Positions 1-8,367 of a DNA stretch of 35,943 nt are shown here, piece by piece. Source of the stretch: Deltaproteobacteria bacterium (GTDB taxonomy: Bacteria; Desulfobacterota; DSM-4660; Desulfatiglandales; HGW-15); NCBI GenBank assembly GCA_016932115.1, contig JAFGDM010000093.1, positions 1 to 35,943 on the forward strand, in the 5' to 3' direction. Numbering within the stretch: the stretch's first letter is position 1; every line of letters starts with the position of its first letter. The position numbers and the translations under genes are program-made. The notes below the pieces were generated by a model. It made no database searches, had not been told where the DNA came from, and saw nothing but the letters and a program-made list of their open reading frames with translations.

Positions 1-105
1 GAGGGACCCCCATGCCCAACGCCGGAATCGAAGAGTTTCAAAAAGCCGAAGTGTTAACAATTTTCTAAGAGATAATCTCTCAGATTTGATAAGTTAGAAT
101 CAAAA
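1..105 (+). repeat. Right arm of dispersed inverted-repeat element (copy A, truncated by window start)
   Basis: The first ~105 bases match bases ~27255-27355 almost base for base, including the shared blocks CCCCCATGCCCAAC, GAATCGAAGAGTTTCAAAAA and a GTGTTA-type tract, followed by a similar AT-rich tail. The inner part of the element would lie to the left of the window. No protein is encoded here. The match was read by eye, so the exact boundary is uncertain. Confidence 0.8.
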
Positions 106-262
106 GAAAGTTTTATGCCTGTCTTAAAGAGGTCGGACAATTTTTTCTTTATTGGGCTTGATTTCTTGCTGAAAATAGTGTTCTTAAGAGCTCACAGAGC
201 GTTGCGAGAGATCGCTTGCTTTCATCTCATCGCGATACTTAAGTGGTTTATAAGGGGTTTTT
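106..262. other. Intergenic, no recognisable feature
   Basis: AT-rich leader between the repeat arm and the first gene. I see no tRNA, no terminator and no convincing promoter. An AAGGGG Shine-Dalgarno sequence lies just before the ATG at 263. Confidence 0.5.
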
Positions 263-814
263 ATGAAATTTGCGGAAATTCACATTGCAACTGCGGCCAA
301 AACCGATTCGGCCTTCCAGGCCTCTCTTCTTCTCAGCCTCAGGAAAATAAAATGGGTCGGGGCAAGATTAATCTTCATAGGATGCACAGCTTTCGGCGTC
401 ATCACCGGAGTCGGCCTGTATCTTATGGCTCCCTTTTTCAGCTACTGGTTTTTCGGCGATCTACGTTTTTGGAAATACGCGGGCATGGGCCCGAAACTGA
501 TCGGCTACGCTTACACCATGGCTTACCGTTATTTGAAGGGCGAGTTCTCACCCCAGGTTTCTCTAACCGCCCCTCCCATGAGCAAACCTGACCTCCGCCT
601 CGTCCAGATCAACTCGGCATGGAAGAACGGAGATTCTTGCGCGGATTGCGGCAAGTGCTGCACCAAAATCGACTGCCCCCTTCACGAAAAAACGAACGGG
701 CATTGCATGGGTTACGATGCCTTTTACTGGCGCTACTTTAACTGTGGCCGCTATCCTACCAACCAAAAGGAAATTGACTGGTATGCATGCCCGAAATGGA
801 TAATGAAACCTTAG
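263..814 (+). CDS. Membrane-anchored CxCxxCC-type cysteine-cluster protein
   Basis: 183-residue protein of unknown function. Residues ~27-60 are strongly hydrophobic and should form one or two membrane segments. The C-terminal third (~residues 127-165) holds a dense cysteine array, SCADCGKCCTKIDC followed by further cysteines in HCMGYD and FNCGRYP. This resembles the YkgJ/UPF0153 CxCxxCC domain, thought to bind a metal or Fe-S cluster. The ATG at 263 has an AAGGGG ribosome-binding site five bases upstream. The gene is followed by a doubtful small ORF and the CooC-like gene on the same strand, but the ~380-base gap argues against a tight operon. A redox or metal-binding role at the membrane is plausible; the domain assignment rests on the motif alone. 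Confidence 0.75.
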   Translation: MKFAEIHIATAAKTDSAFQASLLLSLRKIKWVGARLIFIGCTAFGVITGVGLYLMAPFFSYWFFGDLRFWKYAGMGPKLIGYAYTMAYRYLKGEFSPQVSLTAPPMSKPDLRLVQINSAWKNGDSCADCGKCCTKIDCPLHEKTNGHCMGYDAFYWRYFNCGRYPTNQKEIDWYACPKWIMKP

Positions 815-864
815 CGATGCGATACCAAATAAGATGTCGCATTCCAAGGTTTCAAATCTGAGAA

Positions 865-1110
865 ATGCCTCAACCATCTCAAAACGAAATCAACGATCAT
901 CGTTTCGCCTTAAAGAACAAAGATAACCGTAACGGAATCAAGCTAATCACGCCACGGATCCTCGGCATTTTTCTTGAAAACACGGATGGAAACGCCTTTA
1001 CCCCAAAAACCATAGACATAGAGTCTCAGAAAATGATTAAACACCCGTGGGATCGGCCAGAGGAAGTCCGCGATTTTCTCCTTGATGAAGTGAGGGCAAG
1101 TAAACTATAA
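865..1110 (+). CDS. Doubtful small hypothetical protein
   Basis: An 81-codon open frame between two better supported genes. The product is hydrophilic, with no motif I recognise, and ends in a charged helical-looking tail (DRPEEVRDFLLDEVRASKL). The ATG has only a weak upstream GAG and no proper ribosome-binding site. It could be a real small gene, a remnant of a longer one, or chance. Nothing else is visible between 815 and 1197. Confidence 0.3.
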   Translation: MPQPSQNEINDHRFALKNKDNRNGIKLITPRILGIFLENTDGNAFTPKTIDIESQKMIKHPWDRPEEVRDFLLDEVRASKL

Positions 1111-1197
1111 AGATTAGCTTGCGCGGGTCCATTGGGATTTTCATGGCCTATTACTTACCCGATACGGATCCCGACAAAAGGAGCAAAGGATATTTTC

Positions 1198-1962
1198 ATG
1201 AAAATTGCTGTAAGCGGCAAGGGGGGGGTGGGTAAAACCACTTTCGCCTCATTCCTGATTAAGGCTCTTTGCGAGGAAGGGAAAAAGGTTCTGGCTATCG
1301 ACGCCGATCCGGATGCAAACTTGGCACAGGCACTAGGGATCAAGGCGGACCGCCGAATTGTACCCATCGCCGAAATGAAGGAGCTCATCGAAGAGCGCAC
1401 GGAAACCAAAATCGGAAGCATGGGCTCCTTTTTCAAGCTGAACCCCAAGGTAGATGACTTACCGGATAGGCTGTCCATCAGGGTAAACGGAATCAAACTC
1501 ATGGTGCTCGGGGGAGTGAAAAAAGGCGGAGGAGGTTGTATCTGCCCGGAGAGCACGCTGTTGAAAAACCTGGTCAGGCACATCGTCTTGGCTCGAAACG
1601 AAGTGATCGTGTTGGACATGGAGGCTGGGCTGGAGCACCTAGGAAGAGGAACGGCGATGGCTGTTGACCGGTTGATCGTAGTGGTGGAACCCGGAAGACG
1701 CAGCATTGAAACAGCCTATCATATTCAAAAACTAGCCGATGACATCAACCTTAAGAAGCTGAGCCTGGTGGGAAATAAAATCCGATCGGACAAGGATCGG
1801 GAGTTTCTTCTCCAAGAGATGTCTGAATTTCATTTTTTGGGTTTCATTCCCTTTGCTCCGGATATTATCGAGGCGGACCTGGAAGGGCTTCCTCCTTTTG
1901 TCAAAGACCTTGCAGGTCTCAAGGCGGTCAAGAATATGATCCGAGAACTGGCGGATCATTAA
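1198..1962 (+). CDS. cooC: CooC-type nickel-insertion ATPase (CODH maturation family)
   Basis: 254-residue MinD/CooC-family P-loop ATPase. CooC proteins use ATP to help insert nickel into carbon monoxide dehydrogenase. The deviant Walker A motif GKGGVGKTT is at residues 7-15 and DADPDAN at ~35-41. A CxC pair (C114, C116, in GGGGCICPES) matches the metal-binding CxC of CooC dimers. An in-frame ATG at 1132 exists, but the ATG at 1198 is preferred. It has AAAGGA seven bases upstream and places the family's conserved N-terminus (MKIAVSGKGGVGKTT) at the start. No CO dehydrogenase gene lies in the window, so the target is inferred. The gene ends in a clear terminator at 2066-2095. Confidence 0.85.
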   Translation: MKIAVSGKGGVGKTTFASFLIKALCEEGKKVLAIDADPDANLAQALGIKADRRIVPIAEMKELIEERTETKIGSMGSFFKLNPKVDDLPDRLSIRVNGIKLMVLGGVKKGGGGCICPESTLLKNLVRHIVLARNEVIVLDMEAGLEHLGRGTAMAVDRLIVVVEPGRRSIETAYHIQKLADDINLKKLSLVGNKIRSDKDREFLLQEMSEFHFLGFIPFAPDIIEADLEGLPPFVKDLAGLKAVKNMIRELADH

Positions 1963-1990
1963 AATATAAAACCGGTGAAACATTTTAGCA

Positions 1991-2042
1991 GCTTTTTGAA
2001 AAATCGCAAGCATCAGGCCGCCGGCTTCAGCGTTTCAAAAAG
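1991..2042. repeat. Small palindromic repeat with GCTTTTTGAAA tips
   Basis: A ~52-base inverted repeat: CTTTTTGAAA at 1992-2001 pairs with TTTCAAAAAG at 2033-2042. The left half (TCGCAAGCATCAGGC) is shared with a second palindrome at 34280-34340. The same tips occur near the ends of the large element at 27015-27355. It looks like a dispersed extragenic palindrome. Confidence 0.7.
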
Positions 2043-2065
2043 TGTCATGAGCTTTCTTTCATGTA

Positions 2066-2095
2066 GGACCCCAAAGCGAAGCACCGGGGTCTTTT
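2066..2095 (+). terminator. Rho-independent terminator after cooC
   Basis: GGACCCC (2066-2072) pairs with GGGGTC (2086-2091) around an A-rich loop, followed directly by TTTT. It probably ends the cooC transcript. Confidence 0.75.
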
Positions 2096-2124
2096 GCTAA
2101 AATATTACAAACATTTAAATGTGA

Positions 2125-2264
2125 TGGTCTCGTAAAAAGTCGAAATGTTCGCATCTGTCATTTCGACCACAGGGAGAAATCTAGTTTTTTCATAGTGTTA
2201 TGCTCTCAAGATTTCGCGCTTCGCACGAAATGACATAAAAATGGGACTTTTTACGAAGCCGTCA
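2125..2264. repeat. MITE-like ~140-bp inverted-repeat element
   Basis: TCGTAAAAAGTC near 2130-2141 is the inverted complement of GACTTTTTACGA at 2245-2256. The interior carries GTCATTTCGACC and CGCACGAAATGACA, another inverted pair. It has no coding capacity. This layout resembles small non-autonomous palindromic elements common in intergenic regions of deltaproteobacteria. It lies directly upstream of serC and may supply or disrupt the leader of that gene. Confidence 0.65.
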
Positions 2265-2287
2265 AATGTGAAAGGAGAAATTCGGTG

Positions 2288-3373
2288 ATGGCAAAAAGAA
2301 TCATTAACTTCAACCCCGGCCCTGCGGCACTGCCCCTCCCTGTTCTTGATGAAATTAGAGAGGAATTCTTGAATTATCGGGGCACCGGCATGTCCATTCT
2401 CGAAATCAGCCACCGCTCCAAGCCCTTTGAAGAAACCCTTAACCAGGCCGTAGAAAGGACCCGGCGGCTTCTCAATCTAGGGGACGAATTCCACGTGGTC
2501 TTCGTCCAAGGAGGGGCAAGCCTACAGTTCTGCATGATTCCCATGAATTTTGCTCTTGAAGGAAACCCGATTGATTATATTAATACCGGCACATGGTCCA
2601 CAAAAGCGATCAAGGAAGCCAAGCATCTCGGAAAGGATGTGCACGTCATCGCTTCTTCCGAAGACAAGAACTTCGCTTACATCCCAAAGACATTTCATGT
2701 GGATGAGGACGCCTCTTACCTTCATTTCACCTCCAACAACACGATCAAGGGAACCCAGTGGGCCGAGTTTCCCAAGTCAGGTCCCGTACCTCTTGTGTGC
2801 GACATGTCTTCGGACATCATGAGCCGTCCCTTTGACCCAAAGCCCTTCGGCCTGATTTATGCCGGAGCCCAGAAAAACATCGGTCCCGCCGGCTCAGCCA
2901 TGGTCATAATTAGAAAAGACATGCTCCAAAGGGTGCCTGAAGGCATTCCCAGCATGCTTAAATACACCACTTTTGCTGCGGAAAACTCTCTATACAACAC
3001 TCCCGCCTGCTTTGTCATCTACACCGTCAGCCTGGTCCTGAAGTGGTTGGAGGAAACCATCGGCGGACTGGAAAAGATGGAAACGATCAACAAGGAAAAA
3101 GCGAACATCCTTTATGGGTTCATAGACAGATCAGGCTTCTACCGGGGCACCACGGAAAAAGACAGCCGTTCCTTGATGAATGTAACCTTTAGGCTTCCCA
3201 CTGAAGAGCTGGAGGCAAAATTCGTCGGCGAGGCTTTAAAAGCCGGACTTGGAGGTCTCAAAGGGCACCGGTCCGTGGGCGGGTGCCGGGCATCCCTCTA
3301 TAACGCCATTGGCGTAAATGATGTGAAAAGCCTGGTCGAGTTTATGGCCGACTTTCAGAAGAAAGAGGGTTAA
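2288..3373 (+). CDS. serC: Phosphoserine aminotransferase
   Basis: 361-residue class V PLP aminotransferase that makes 3-phosphoserine from 3-phosphohydroxypyruvate and glutamate (serine biosynthesis). It may also act in vitamin B6 synthesis, as in other SerC proteins. The N-terminus [11 protein letters not shown], the motif EISHRS and the PLP-lysine region [12 protein letters not shown] (K196) are typical, and the length is normal. A GTG lies one codon before the chosen ATG; both fit the AAAGGAG at 2271-2277, and the ATG gives the usual family start. asnS begins one base after the serC stop, so the pair is probably co-transcribed and translationally coupled. Confidence 0.95.
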   Translation: MAKRIINFNPGPAALPLPVLDEIREEFLNYRGTGMSILEISHRSKPFEETLNQAVERTRRLLNLGDEFHVVFVQGGASLQFCMIPMNFALEGNPIDYINTGTWSTKAIKEAKHLGKDVHVIASSEDKNFAYIPKTFHVDEDASYLHFTSNNTIKGTQWAEFPKSGPVPLVCDMSSDIMSRPFDPKPFGLIYAGAQKNIGPAGSAMVIIRKDMLQRVPEGIPSMLKYTTFAAENSLYNTPACFVIYTVSLVLKWLEETIGGLEKMETINKEKANILYGFIDRSGFYRGTTEKDSRSLMNVTFRLPTEELEAKFVGEALKAGLGGLKGHRSVGGCRASLYNAIGVNDVKSLVEFMADFQKKEG

Positions 3374-3374
3374 T

Positions 3375-4766
3375 TTGAAAAGATCCCGAATTGTCAACAT
3401 TCTTGCGAGTCAGGAAGTGGGGGCCACGGTCACGGTAGCGGGTTGGCTCAGAACCAAGCGCGAATCTAAAGGCGGATTCTGTTTTATTGAGCTTAATGAC
3501 GGATCCTGCTTGCGGAATTTACAGGTAATCGCCGAAGAGCGACTATCCAACTACCGTGAAGAGGTGCTTAGGCTTCAGACCGGCAGCGCTCTCCGTGTTT
3601 CAGGAACAGTTCTCGAATCTCCGGGAAGAGGTCAGGCTGTGGAGCTCCGCGCGGAAGTTATTGAGCTTCTCGGGGAGACTGATCCGGAAAGCTACCCCCT
3701 TCAAAAGAAGCGCCACTCTTTTGAATTCCTCCGCACTATTGCCCATCTCAGACCCAGAACAAACACCTTCGGCGCCGTGGCAAGGGTGAGAAACGCCATA
3801 AGCTTTGCCGTCCACCGGTTCTTCCAAGAGCGGGGTTTTATTTACCTCCATACGCCGATCATCACCGGAAGCGATTGCGAAGGGGCCGGAGCCATGTTCA
3901 GGGTGACGACGCTGGAGTTGGATCGTGCCCCTCTGTTGGACGGCCATGTGGACTTCTCAATGGATTTTTTTGGAAGCCCTGCCAATCTGACCGTGAGCGG
4001 TCAACTGGAAGCCGAGGCTTACGCCCTTGCAATGGGTGACGTATATACGTTTGGTCCAACCTTCAGAGCCGAGAATTCCAATACGCCAAGGCATCTTGCA
4101 GAGTTCTGGATGGTTGAGCCTGAGATGGCGTTTTGCGATCTGGACGGCAACGTGGAGCTTGCCACGGATTTTCTGAAGTTCGTCTTTTCTTATGTCCTTG
4201 ATCAATGCCGGGAAGACATGGAGTTCTTTAAACGCTTCATTGATCCAACATGCGTGGACACACTAGAAAAACTTATCTCCCAGGATTTTGAACGACTCAG
4301 CTATACCGAGGCTGTTCAGATTCTGTCCAAGGCTGAAGAATCTTTCGAATTTCCCGTTGACTGGGGTTGCGACATCCAGGCTGAGCACGAGAGGTATCTT
4401 TGTGAAAAGGTGTTTCACAGGCCCCTGGTGCTCACCGATTATCCAAAAACGATAAAGCCCTTTTACATGAAAGTGAACCGGGATAAAAAGACTGTTCGGG
4501 CTATGGATGTTCTCGTTCCTAAAATCGGTGAAATCATCGGTGGAAGCCAGAGAGAGGATGATTATCAGACTCTCTTGGATAGGATGAATGAACTGGAGAT
4601 CAACCCTGATGCCTATCGGTGGTATTTGGAACTACGAAAATTCGGTTCAGCCCCCCATTCCGGGTTCGGCCTTGGCTTTGAACGGCTTGTGCAGTTTGTG
4701 ACTGGTATGTCCAATATCCGCGACGTCATCCCTTTTCCGAGAACCCCCGGAAACATAAGTTTCTAA
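3375..4766 (+). CDS. asnS: Asparagine--tRNA ligase
   Basis: 463-residue class IIb aminoacyl-tRNA synthetase that charges tRNA-Asn. An N-terminal OB-fold anticodon domain (~residues 1-120) precedes the catalytic core. Class II motif 2 is seen in [15 protein letters not shown] and motif 3 in [15 protein letters not shown], and the end [15 protein letters not shown] fits AsnRS rather than AspRS. The chosen start is TTG at 3375, one base after the serC stop. It fits the family N-terminus, and an AGAAAGAGG stretch at the end of serC serves as ribosome-binding site. A TTG start plus coupling to serC may limit expression. No strong terminator follows. Confidence 0.95.
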   Translation: MKRSRIVNILASQEVGATVTVAGWLRTKRESKGGFCFIELNDGSCLRNLQVIAEERLSNYREEVLRLQTGSALRVSGTVLESPGRGQAVELRAEVIELLGETDPESYPLQKKRHSFEFLRTIAHLRPRTNTFGAVARVRNAISFAVHRFFQERGFIYLHTPIITGSDCEGAGAMFRVTTLELDRAPLLDGHVDFSMDFFGSPANLTVSGQLEAEAYALAMGDVYTFGPTFRAENSNTPRHLAEFWMVEPEMAFCDLDGNVELATDFLKFVFSYVLDQCREDMEFFKRFIDPTCVDTLEKLISQDFERLSYTEAVQILSKAEESFEFPVDWGCDIQAEHERYLCEKVFHRPLVLTDYPKTIKPFYMKVNRDKKTVRAMDVLVPKIGEIIGGSQREDDYQTLLDRMNELEINPDAYRWYLELRKFGSAPHSGFGLGFERLVQFVTGMSNIRDVIPFPRTPGNISF

Positions 4767-4885
4767 CATACATTACGGAGGATGGTGGGGAGCCCACGGA
4801 AGCGAATCAGGATGGAATGGTTTCCGCCTTGTACCATGAACCGTGCACCCTTCCGGTACTTCGATGAACCTTTCCAAAGCCGATC

Positions 4886-5179
4886 CTAGTGGTAGTCTGT
4901 AACGTTCAGGCCTACAATGCAATGCCCCCTAAAAGGACCGTCACACTCTCGAGTAATGTGACGGATCTGGGTGGACATTGTTCTCGTTGGGCAAAAGGTA
5001 TCCTTCGTGTGGTAGGTCATCCGCATGGTTTCGCCCACCTTGAGTCTCTCCAGAATTTGAGAGGTCTCCTTCACCACAACAAACATGGATTCCGGCTCCG
5101 TATTCCAAATACGAAACTGATGAGCGTGTTCGACCCCCTCGACACAGACTTCGACGCTTACCAGTTGATCATATGTCAT
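4886..5179 (-). CDS. Small PilZ-like hypothetical protein
   Basis: 97-residue soluble protein on the opposite strand, convergent with asnS. The start is set at the ATG preceded by AGAGGGG eight bases upstream, rather than an in-frame codon 17 codons earlier. The sequence reads as a small beta-barrel: LERLKVGETMRMTYHT, then TQIRHITRECDGPFRGHCIVGLNV. That pattern resembles the PilZ fold (strand, basic loop, strand ending in iGl.f). The canonical c-di-GMP RxxxR and DxSxxG motifs are not evident, so nucleotide binding is doubtful. Function unknown. Confidence 0.6.
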   Translation of the reverse strand: MTYDQLVSVEVCVEGVEHAHQFRIWNTEPESMFVVVKETSQILERLKVGETMRMTYHTKDTFCPTRTMSTQIRHITRECDGPFRGHCIVGLNVTDYH

Positions 5180-5604
5180 ATGGGTTTCCCCTCTGCTCAG
5201 GACTGACTTGCCGCTTCGACAAAATTTCAATGGTAGCTTTAATAATCAGCAAAAAACGTGCCAGGCTGGCCGCCGGCTTTTGCAGTTGATCCGAGCATGT
5301 CAACGGCGGCAGGAACTGAAACCATTTTTGAGGCTCTTAAAGATACACTTAGGAAAGATAAACAAAATTCCTGCCTATTTTAATGGATTTTTGGTTCATC
5401 AGTGACCATAGTCACCCTGCAGAACCCCTCCGTTAAAAAAAGACCGCGGGAAGTATCCGAATTAATGAACACGGATTTATGTTTCTTTTACCTTGAGGTA
5501 CGGAGTCAGATGTCTACAAAAAGATATCATTTGCCCTAATCCGTTCACAATCGAGCACACATTATATCATACAAGACATAACTATCTAATATTCCTCTTC
5601 TTTG
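5180..5604. other. Long intergenic region upstream of the first AOR
   Basis: About 420 bases without a credible gene. It contains a nested stem (GCCGCCG 5269-5275 with CGGCGGC 5304-5310, inside it GTTGA 5285-5289 with TCAAC 5300-5304). The rest is AT-rich sequence leading into the AOR promoter. I do not recognise a known riboswitch. Confidence 0.4.
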
Positions 5605-5633
5605 TTGACTTCTCAAAACAGGTGCGCTATCAA
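5605..5633 (+). promoter_or_regulatory. Predicted sigma70 promoter for AOR1
   Basis: TTGACT (5605-5610), 17-base spacer, TATCAA (5628-5633). The predicted transcript would have a leader of ~50 bases before the strong AAGGAGG ribosome-binding site at ~5683-5689. Confidence 0.5.
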
Positions 5634-5694
5634 TATGCTCCGTTGTTCATAAGTCGTCACGTAAAACAATTATACGTCGGAAAGGAGGATAGAT

Positions 5695-7437
5695 ATGGAT
5701 CAATTGCTTCGCATTGATATGGGCGCTCAAGGGGGTCCAAAAGTTACTGTTACAGAACCGGGCGAGTATGAAGGCCTGGGTGGTCGAGCCCTTACCTCCG
5801 CTATCATCTCCAAGGAAGTTCCACCTCTGTGTCATCCACTGGGTGCTGACAATAAACTTGTCATTGCCCCTGGTCTCTTGAGCGGAACTGCAGCCGCCAT
5901 GTCCGGTCGCCTTTCCATTGGCTGCAAGAGCCCGCTTACCGGAGGCATCAAGGAGGCGAATGCAGGCGGCCAGCCTTCCCAGATGATTGCTAGGCTTGGT
6001 TACGCCGCTATCGTGCTTGAAGGGAAACCGGAAGATGGATCACTTTACAAGATCTTTATCAACAAAGACGGCGTTAAAATCATTCCGGACGGTAGCCTCA
6101 AAATGCTTGGCAACTACGATCTCGTGGACAAATTGAAAGGGGAGTATGGAGACAAGATCGGGGTGATCTCCATCGGTCCCGCCGGAGAAATGAAGATGTC
6201 GGCTGCTTCCATCGCCTGCACGGATATGGAAGTCCGTCCAACACGGCACGCTGGCCGTGGAGGTGTGGGCGCCGTCATGGGCGCCAAAGCGGTAAAAGCC
6301 ATTATCATCGATGACGCGGGGATGAAGATGCGCTCACCCAAAGATTCGAAGGCTTTTCAGGAAGCCAACAAAAAGTGGGTTGAGGGAATCCGCAAACATC
6401 CGGTCACTGGACAAGGCCTTCCTACCTATGGAACAAACATCCTCACCAACGTGATCAATGAAGCGGGCGGGTATCCGACCCACAACTTCATGTGGGGTCG
6501 TTTTGAGGGATGTACCAAGATAAGTGGGGAAACCCAGGCTGAACTGGAAAATGCAAGAGGCGGCGAAGGATCGGCAACCCACGGCTGCCATCGAGGGTGC
6601 ATCATTCGATGTTCCGGAACCTTTTACGATAAGGACGGACAATACATCACGAAGCAGCCTGAATATGAAACGGTCTGGTCCCATGGAGGCAATTGCGGCA
6701 TCGATGATCTCGACGCCATTGCCATGCTGGACCGTCTCGACGATGACTTCGGCTTGGACACTATTGAGATGGGCGCCACGGTTGGAGTAGCGATGGAAGC
6801 CGGATTGGCTAAGTTCGGCGACACTCAGGGAGCCATCAATCTGGTTAAAGAAGTTGGGAAAGGAACCCCCTTAGGCCGGATCCTGGGCAACGGAGCCGCG
6901 GTGACCGGCAAGGTTTTCGGCATTGAAAGAGTGCCTGTCGTAAAGGGGCAAGCGATGCCGGCCTATGACCCTCGTACTGTCCAAGGCATCGGCGTGACCT
7001 ATGCTACAAGCACGATGGGCGCAGATCACACCGCCGGATATGCGGTGACCGCCAATATCCTGGGAGTGGGAGGAAAGGTGGATCCCCTCAAACCCGAAGG
7101 CCAGGCTGAACTTTCCAGAAACCTCCAAATTGCAACAGCCGCAGTGGATTCGACAGGCATGTGCCTTTTCGTTGCCTTCGCGGTGCTGGATCAACCCGAG
7201 ACCTTTCAGTCCCTCATCGATATGATAAACAGCTTTTACGGGCTAAAACTTACCGCAGACGATGTCACGGCTCTTGGAAAATCCGTCCTAAAAAATGAGA
7301 AAGACTTCAATCTCAGAGCGGGCTTCACCTCAAAGCATGACCGCTTGCCTGAATTCTTTAAGAAGGAGCCTTTGCCGCCTCACGATATCGTTTTCAACGT
7401 GTCCGACAAGGATCTCGATTCGGTATTCAACTGGTAG
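5695..7437 (+). CDS. Aldehyde ferredoxin oxidoreductase family protein (AOR1)
   Basis: 580-residue member of the tungsten-bispterin AOR family, which oxidises aldehydes to acids with ferredoxin or reduces acids with low-potential electrons. The AOR N-terminal domain spans ~1-200 (GGRALTSAIIS, RLSIGCKSPLTGG, RHAGRGGVGAVMGAKAVKA). The cluster ligands appear as C298-x3-C302-x3-C306 (GCHRGCIIRC), with a fourth Cys at 490 (DSTGMCLF). PEYETVWSHGG and STMGADHTAGY are the expected active-site and pterin regions. The Cys spacing C-x3-C-x3-C differs from the classical C-x2-C-x3-C of AOR2. The gene has a strong AAGGAGG seven bases before the ATG, its own promoter and its own terminator. Neighbouring MoaD- and ThiF-like genes suggest cofactor assembly. 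The substrate cannot be read from sequence. Confidence 0.93.
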   Translation: MDQLLRIDMGAQGGPKVTVTEPGEYEGLGGRALTSAIISKEVPPLCHPLGADNKLVIAPGLLSGTAAAMSGRLSIGCKSPLTGGIKEANAGGQPSQMIARLGYAAIVLEGKPEDGSLYKIFINKDGVKIIPDGSLKMLGNYDLVDKLKGEYGDKIGVISIGPAGEMKMSAASIACTDMEVRPTRHAGRGGVGAVMGAKAVKAIIIDDAGMKMRSPKDSKAFQEANKKWVEGIRKHPVTGQGLPTYGTNILTNVINEAGGYPTHNFMWGRFEGCTKISGETQAELENARGGEGSATHGCHRGCIIRCSGTFYDKDGQYITKQPEYETVWSHGGNCGIDDLDAIAMLDRLDDDFGLDTIEMGATVGVAMEAGLAKFGDTQGAINLVKEVGKGTPLGRILGNGAAVTGKVFGIERVPVVKGQAMPAYDPRTVQGIGVTYATSTMGADHTAGYAVTANILGVGGKVDPLKPEGQAELSRNLQIATAAVDSTGMCLFVAFAVLDQPETFQSLIDMINSFYGLKLTADDVTALGKSVLKNEKDFNLRAGFTSKHDRLPEFFKKEPLPPHDIVFNVSDKDLDSVFNW

Positions 7438-7444
7438 AAAAGAC

Positions 7445-7476
7445 CGGGAGGTCTCCCTGGAGACTTCCCGTTTTTT
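7445..7476 (+). terminator. Rho-independent terminator between AOR1 and the 209-residue gene
   Basis: CGGGAGGTCTCC (7445-7456) pairs with GGAGACTTCCCG (7459-7470), a 12-bp stem with one G-U pair and a tiny loop, then TTTTTT. It should end most transcripts just after AOR1 and let only readthrough reach the downstream gene. Confidence 0.85.
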
Positions 7477-7500
7477 AAACAGGGCTTCAAACCCTTTGCC

Positions 7501-8130
7501 ATGGCTCCCGATATAGCAAAAGATCACACGAGGACCGCTCCTGAACCGCATCTGGTTTTGCATACAAATTCTGACCTGGCGATAATCTTTCATGATTTGT
7601 TCCAGGAAGGGGTTCTCGTTGATGCAAAAGTCGGTACGACCGTTCAGACCTTCCTTTGTGAGGTTCTCGGGCTAACCCCTCAATACGTGGAAGAACGGAT
7701 TCAGACTATCTTCTTAAACGGGAAAGCCGTAGATGACCCACTCTCCGCCGTCATAGCCGATCATGCCGCGATTGCTTTATCGGCAGCCATGCCCGGACTG
7801 CTTGGCGCGACCCTGCGCAAGGGAAGCTACTATGCCGCAATGCGAGGTGAGATCTCCCACGAAGGAGAGAACAATCTTCATCCCCACGAGGGTAAGGTGC
7901 TTCTCAAGTTATTCAACCTTATTCCCGGAGAGATAGGTTCTTTTATACTTGGTAGAGGAGTCTGGCTAAAAGGTGATAGTCTAAAAAAGTTCTTAGAGAA
8001 ACGTTTGCTTCGCCTTTTAGAAGGATGCCTCCGAGCCGACATAGACGGCAAAAGTGTCGATCTAAAAAAGCTCCTTCAACAAGAGTGGCCTGCCGACGCG
8101 GCGGTCTTTCTTAGGGTGTGTTTCCTTTAA
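7501..8130 (+). CDS. AOR-linked hypothetical protein with a beta-grasp-like N-terminal half
   Basis: 209-residue protein I cannot assign to a named family. Residues ~38-102 follow a ThiS/MoaD-like pattern: a TVQTFLCEVLGL helix, then IQTIFLNGKAVDD, then a turn and AIALSAAMPGLLG. It does not end in a diglycine. The next segment, TLRKGSYYAAMRGE, leads into a helical second half (~residues 125-209). The gene follows AOR1 in the same reading frame, 63 bases past its stop and beyond a strong terminator. There is no clear ribosome-binding site at the ATG, so the start is uncertain. It abuts the converging MoaD-like gene with no gap. Position suggests a partner or maturation factor for AOR1; this is inference. 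Confidence 0.7.
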   Translation: MAPDIAKDHTRTAPEPHLVLHTNSDLAIIFHDLFQEGVLVDAKVGTTVQTFLCEVLGLTPQYVEERIQTIFLNGKAVDDPLSAVIADHAAIALSAAMPGLLGATLRKGSYYAAMRGEISHEGENNLHPHEGKVLLKLFNLIPGEIGSFILGRGVWLKGDSLKKFLEKRLLRLLEGCLRADIDGKSVDLKKLLQQEWPADAAVFLRVCFL

Positions 8131-8367
8131 CTACCCGCCCGCCACCGGCGGGAATACTCCTACCCTATCGCCGTCGCCGAGCACCCTGTCTTCCCTTACA
8201 TTAATGCCGTTGACAAAAATCATCTTCACGGCGTCAAGGGGCACCTTTATCGATTCCAGAAGCTCTTCAACACTCATGCCTCCTCTAATTTCCACAGTGG
8301 AAGAATTTTTCCACTGCTCCGGCATGTAGCGGGAAAGGGATGCGTAAAGTCTGAGTTCTATCTTCAT
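8131..8367 (-). CDS. MoaD/ThiS-family sulfur carrier protein
   Basis: 78-residue ubiquitin-like protein ending in the diglycine (VAGG) that is adenylated and thiocarboxylated in MoaD and ThiS. Typical features are the SVEELLESIKVP helix, the MIFVNGINVREDR strand-turn and GDGDRVGVFPPVAGG. In MoaD this tail donates sulfur to molybdopterin; AOR gene clusters often carry such a protein. It lies on the opposite strand to its neighbours, ending exactly where the 209-residue gene ends and starting 120 bases from the divergent ThiF-like gene. Whether it serves pterin, thiamine or another sulfur pathway is not decided by sequence. The AOR context favours tungstopterin. Confidence 0.85.
   Translation of the reverse strand: MKIELRLYASLSRYMPEQWKNSSTVEIRGGMSVEELLESIKVPLDAVKMIFVNGINVREDRVLGDGDRVGVFPPVAGG

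Noticed and set aside
115-591. A 158-codon frame overlapping the cysteine-cluster gene
   Set aside because: The frame at 263-814 has a good ribosome-binding site, a membrane segment and a cysteine motif; the other product has none.
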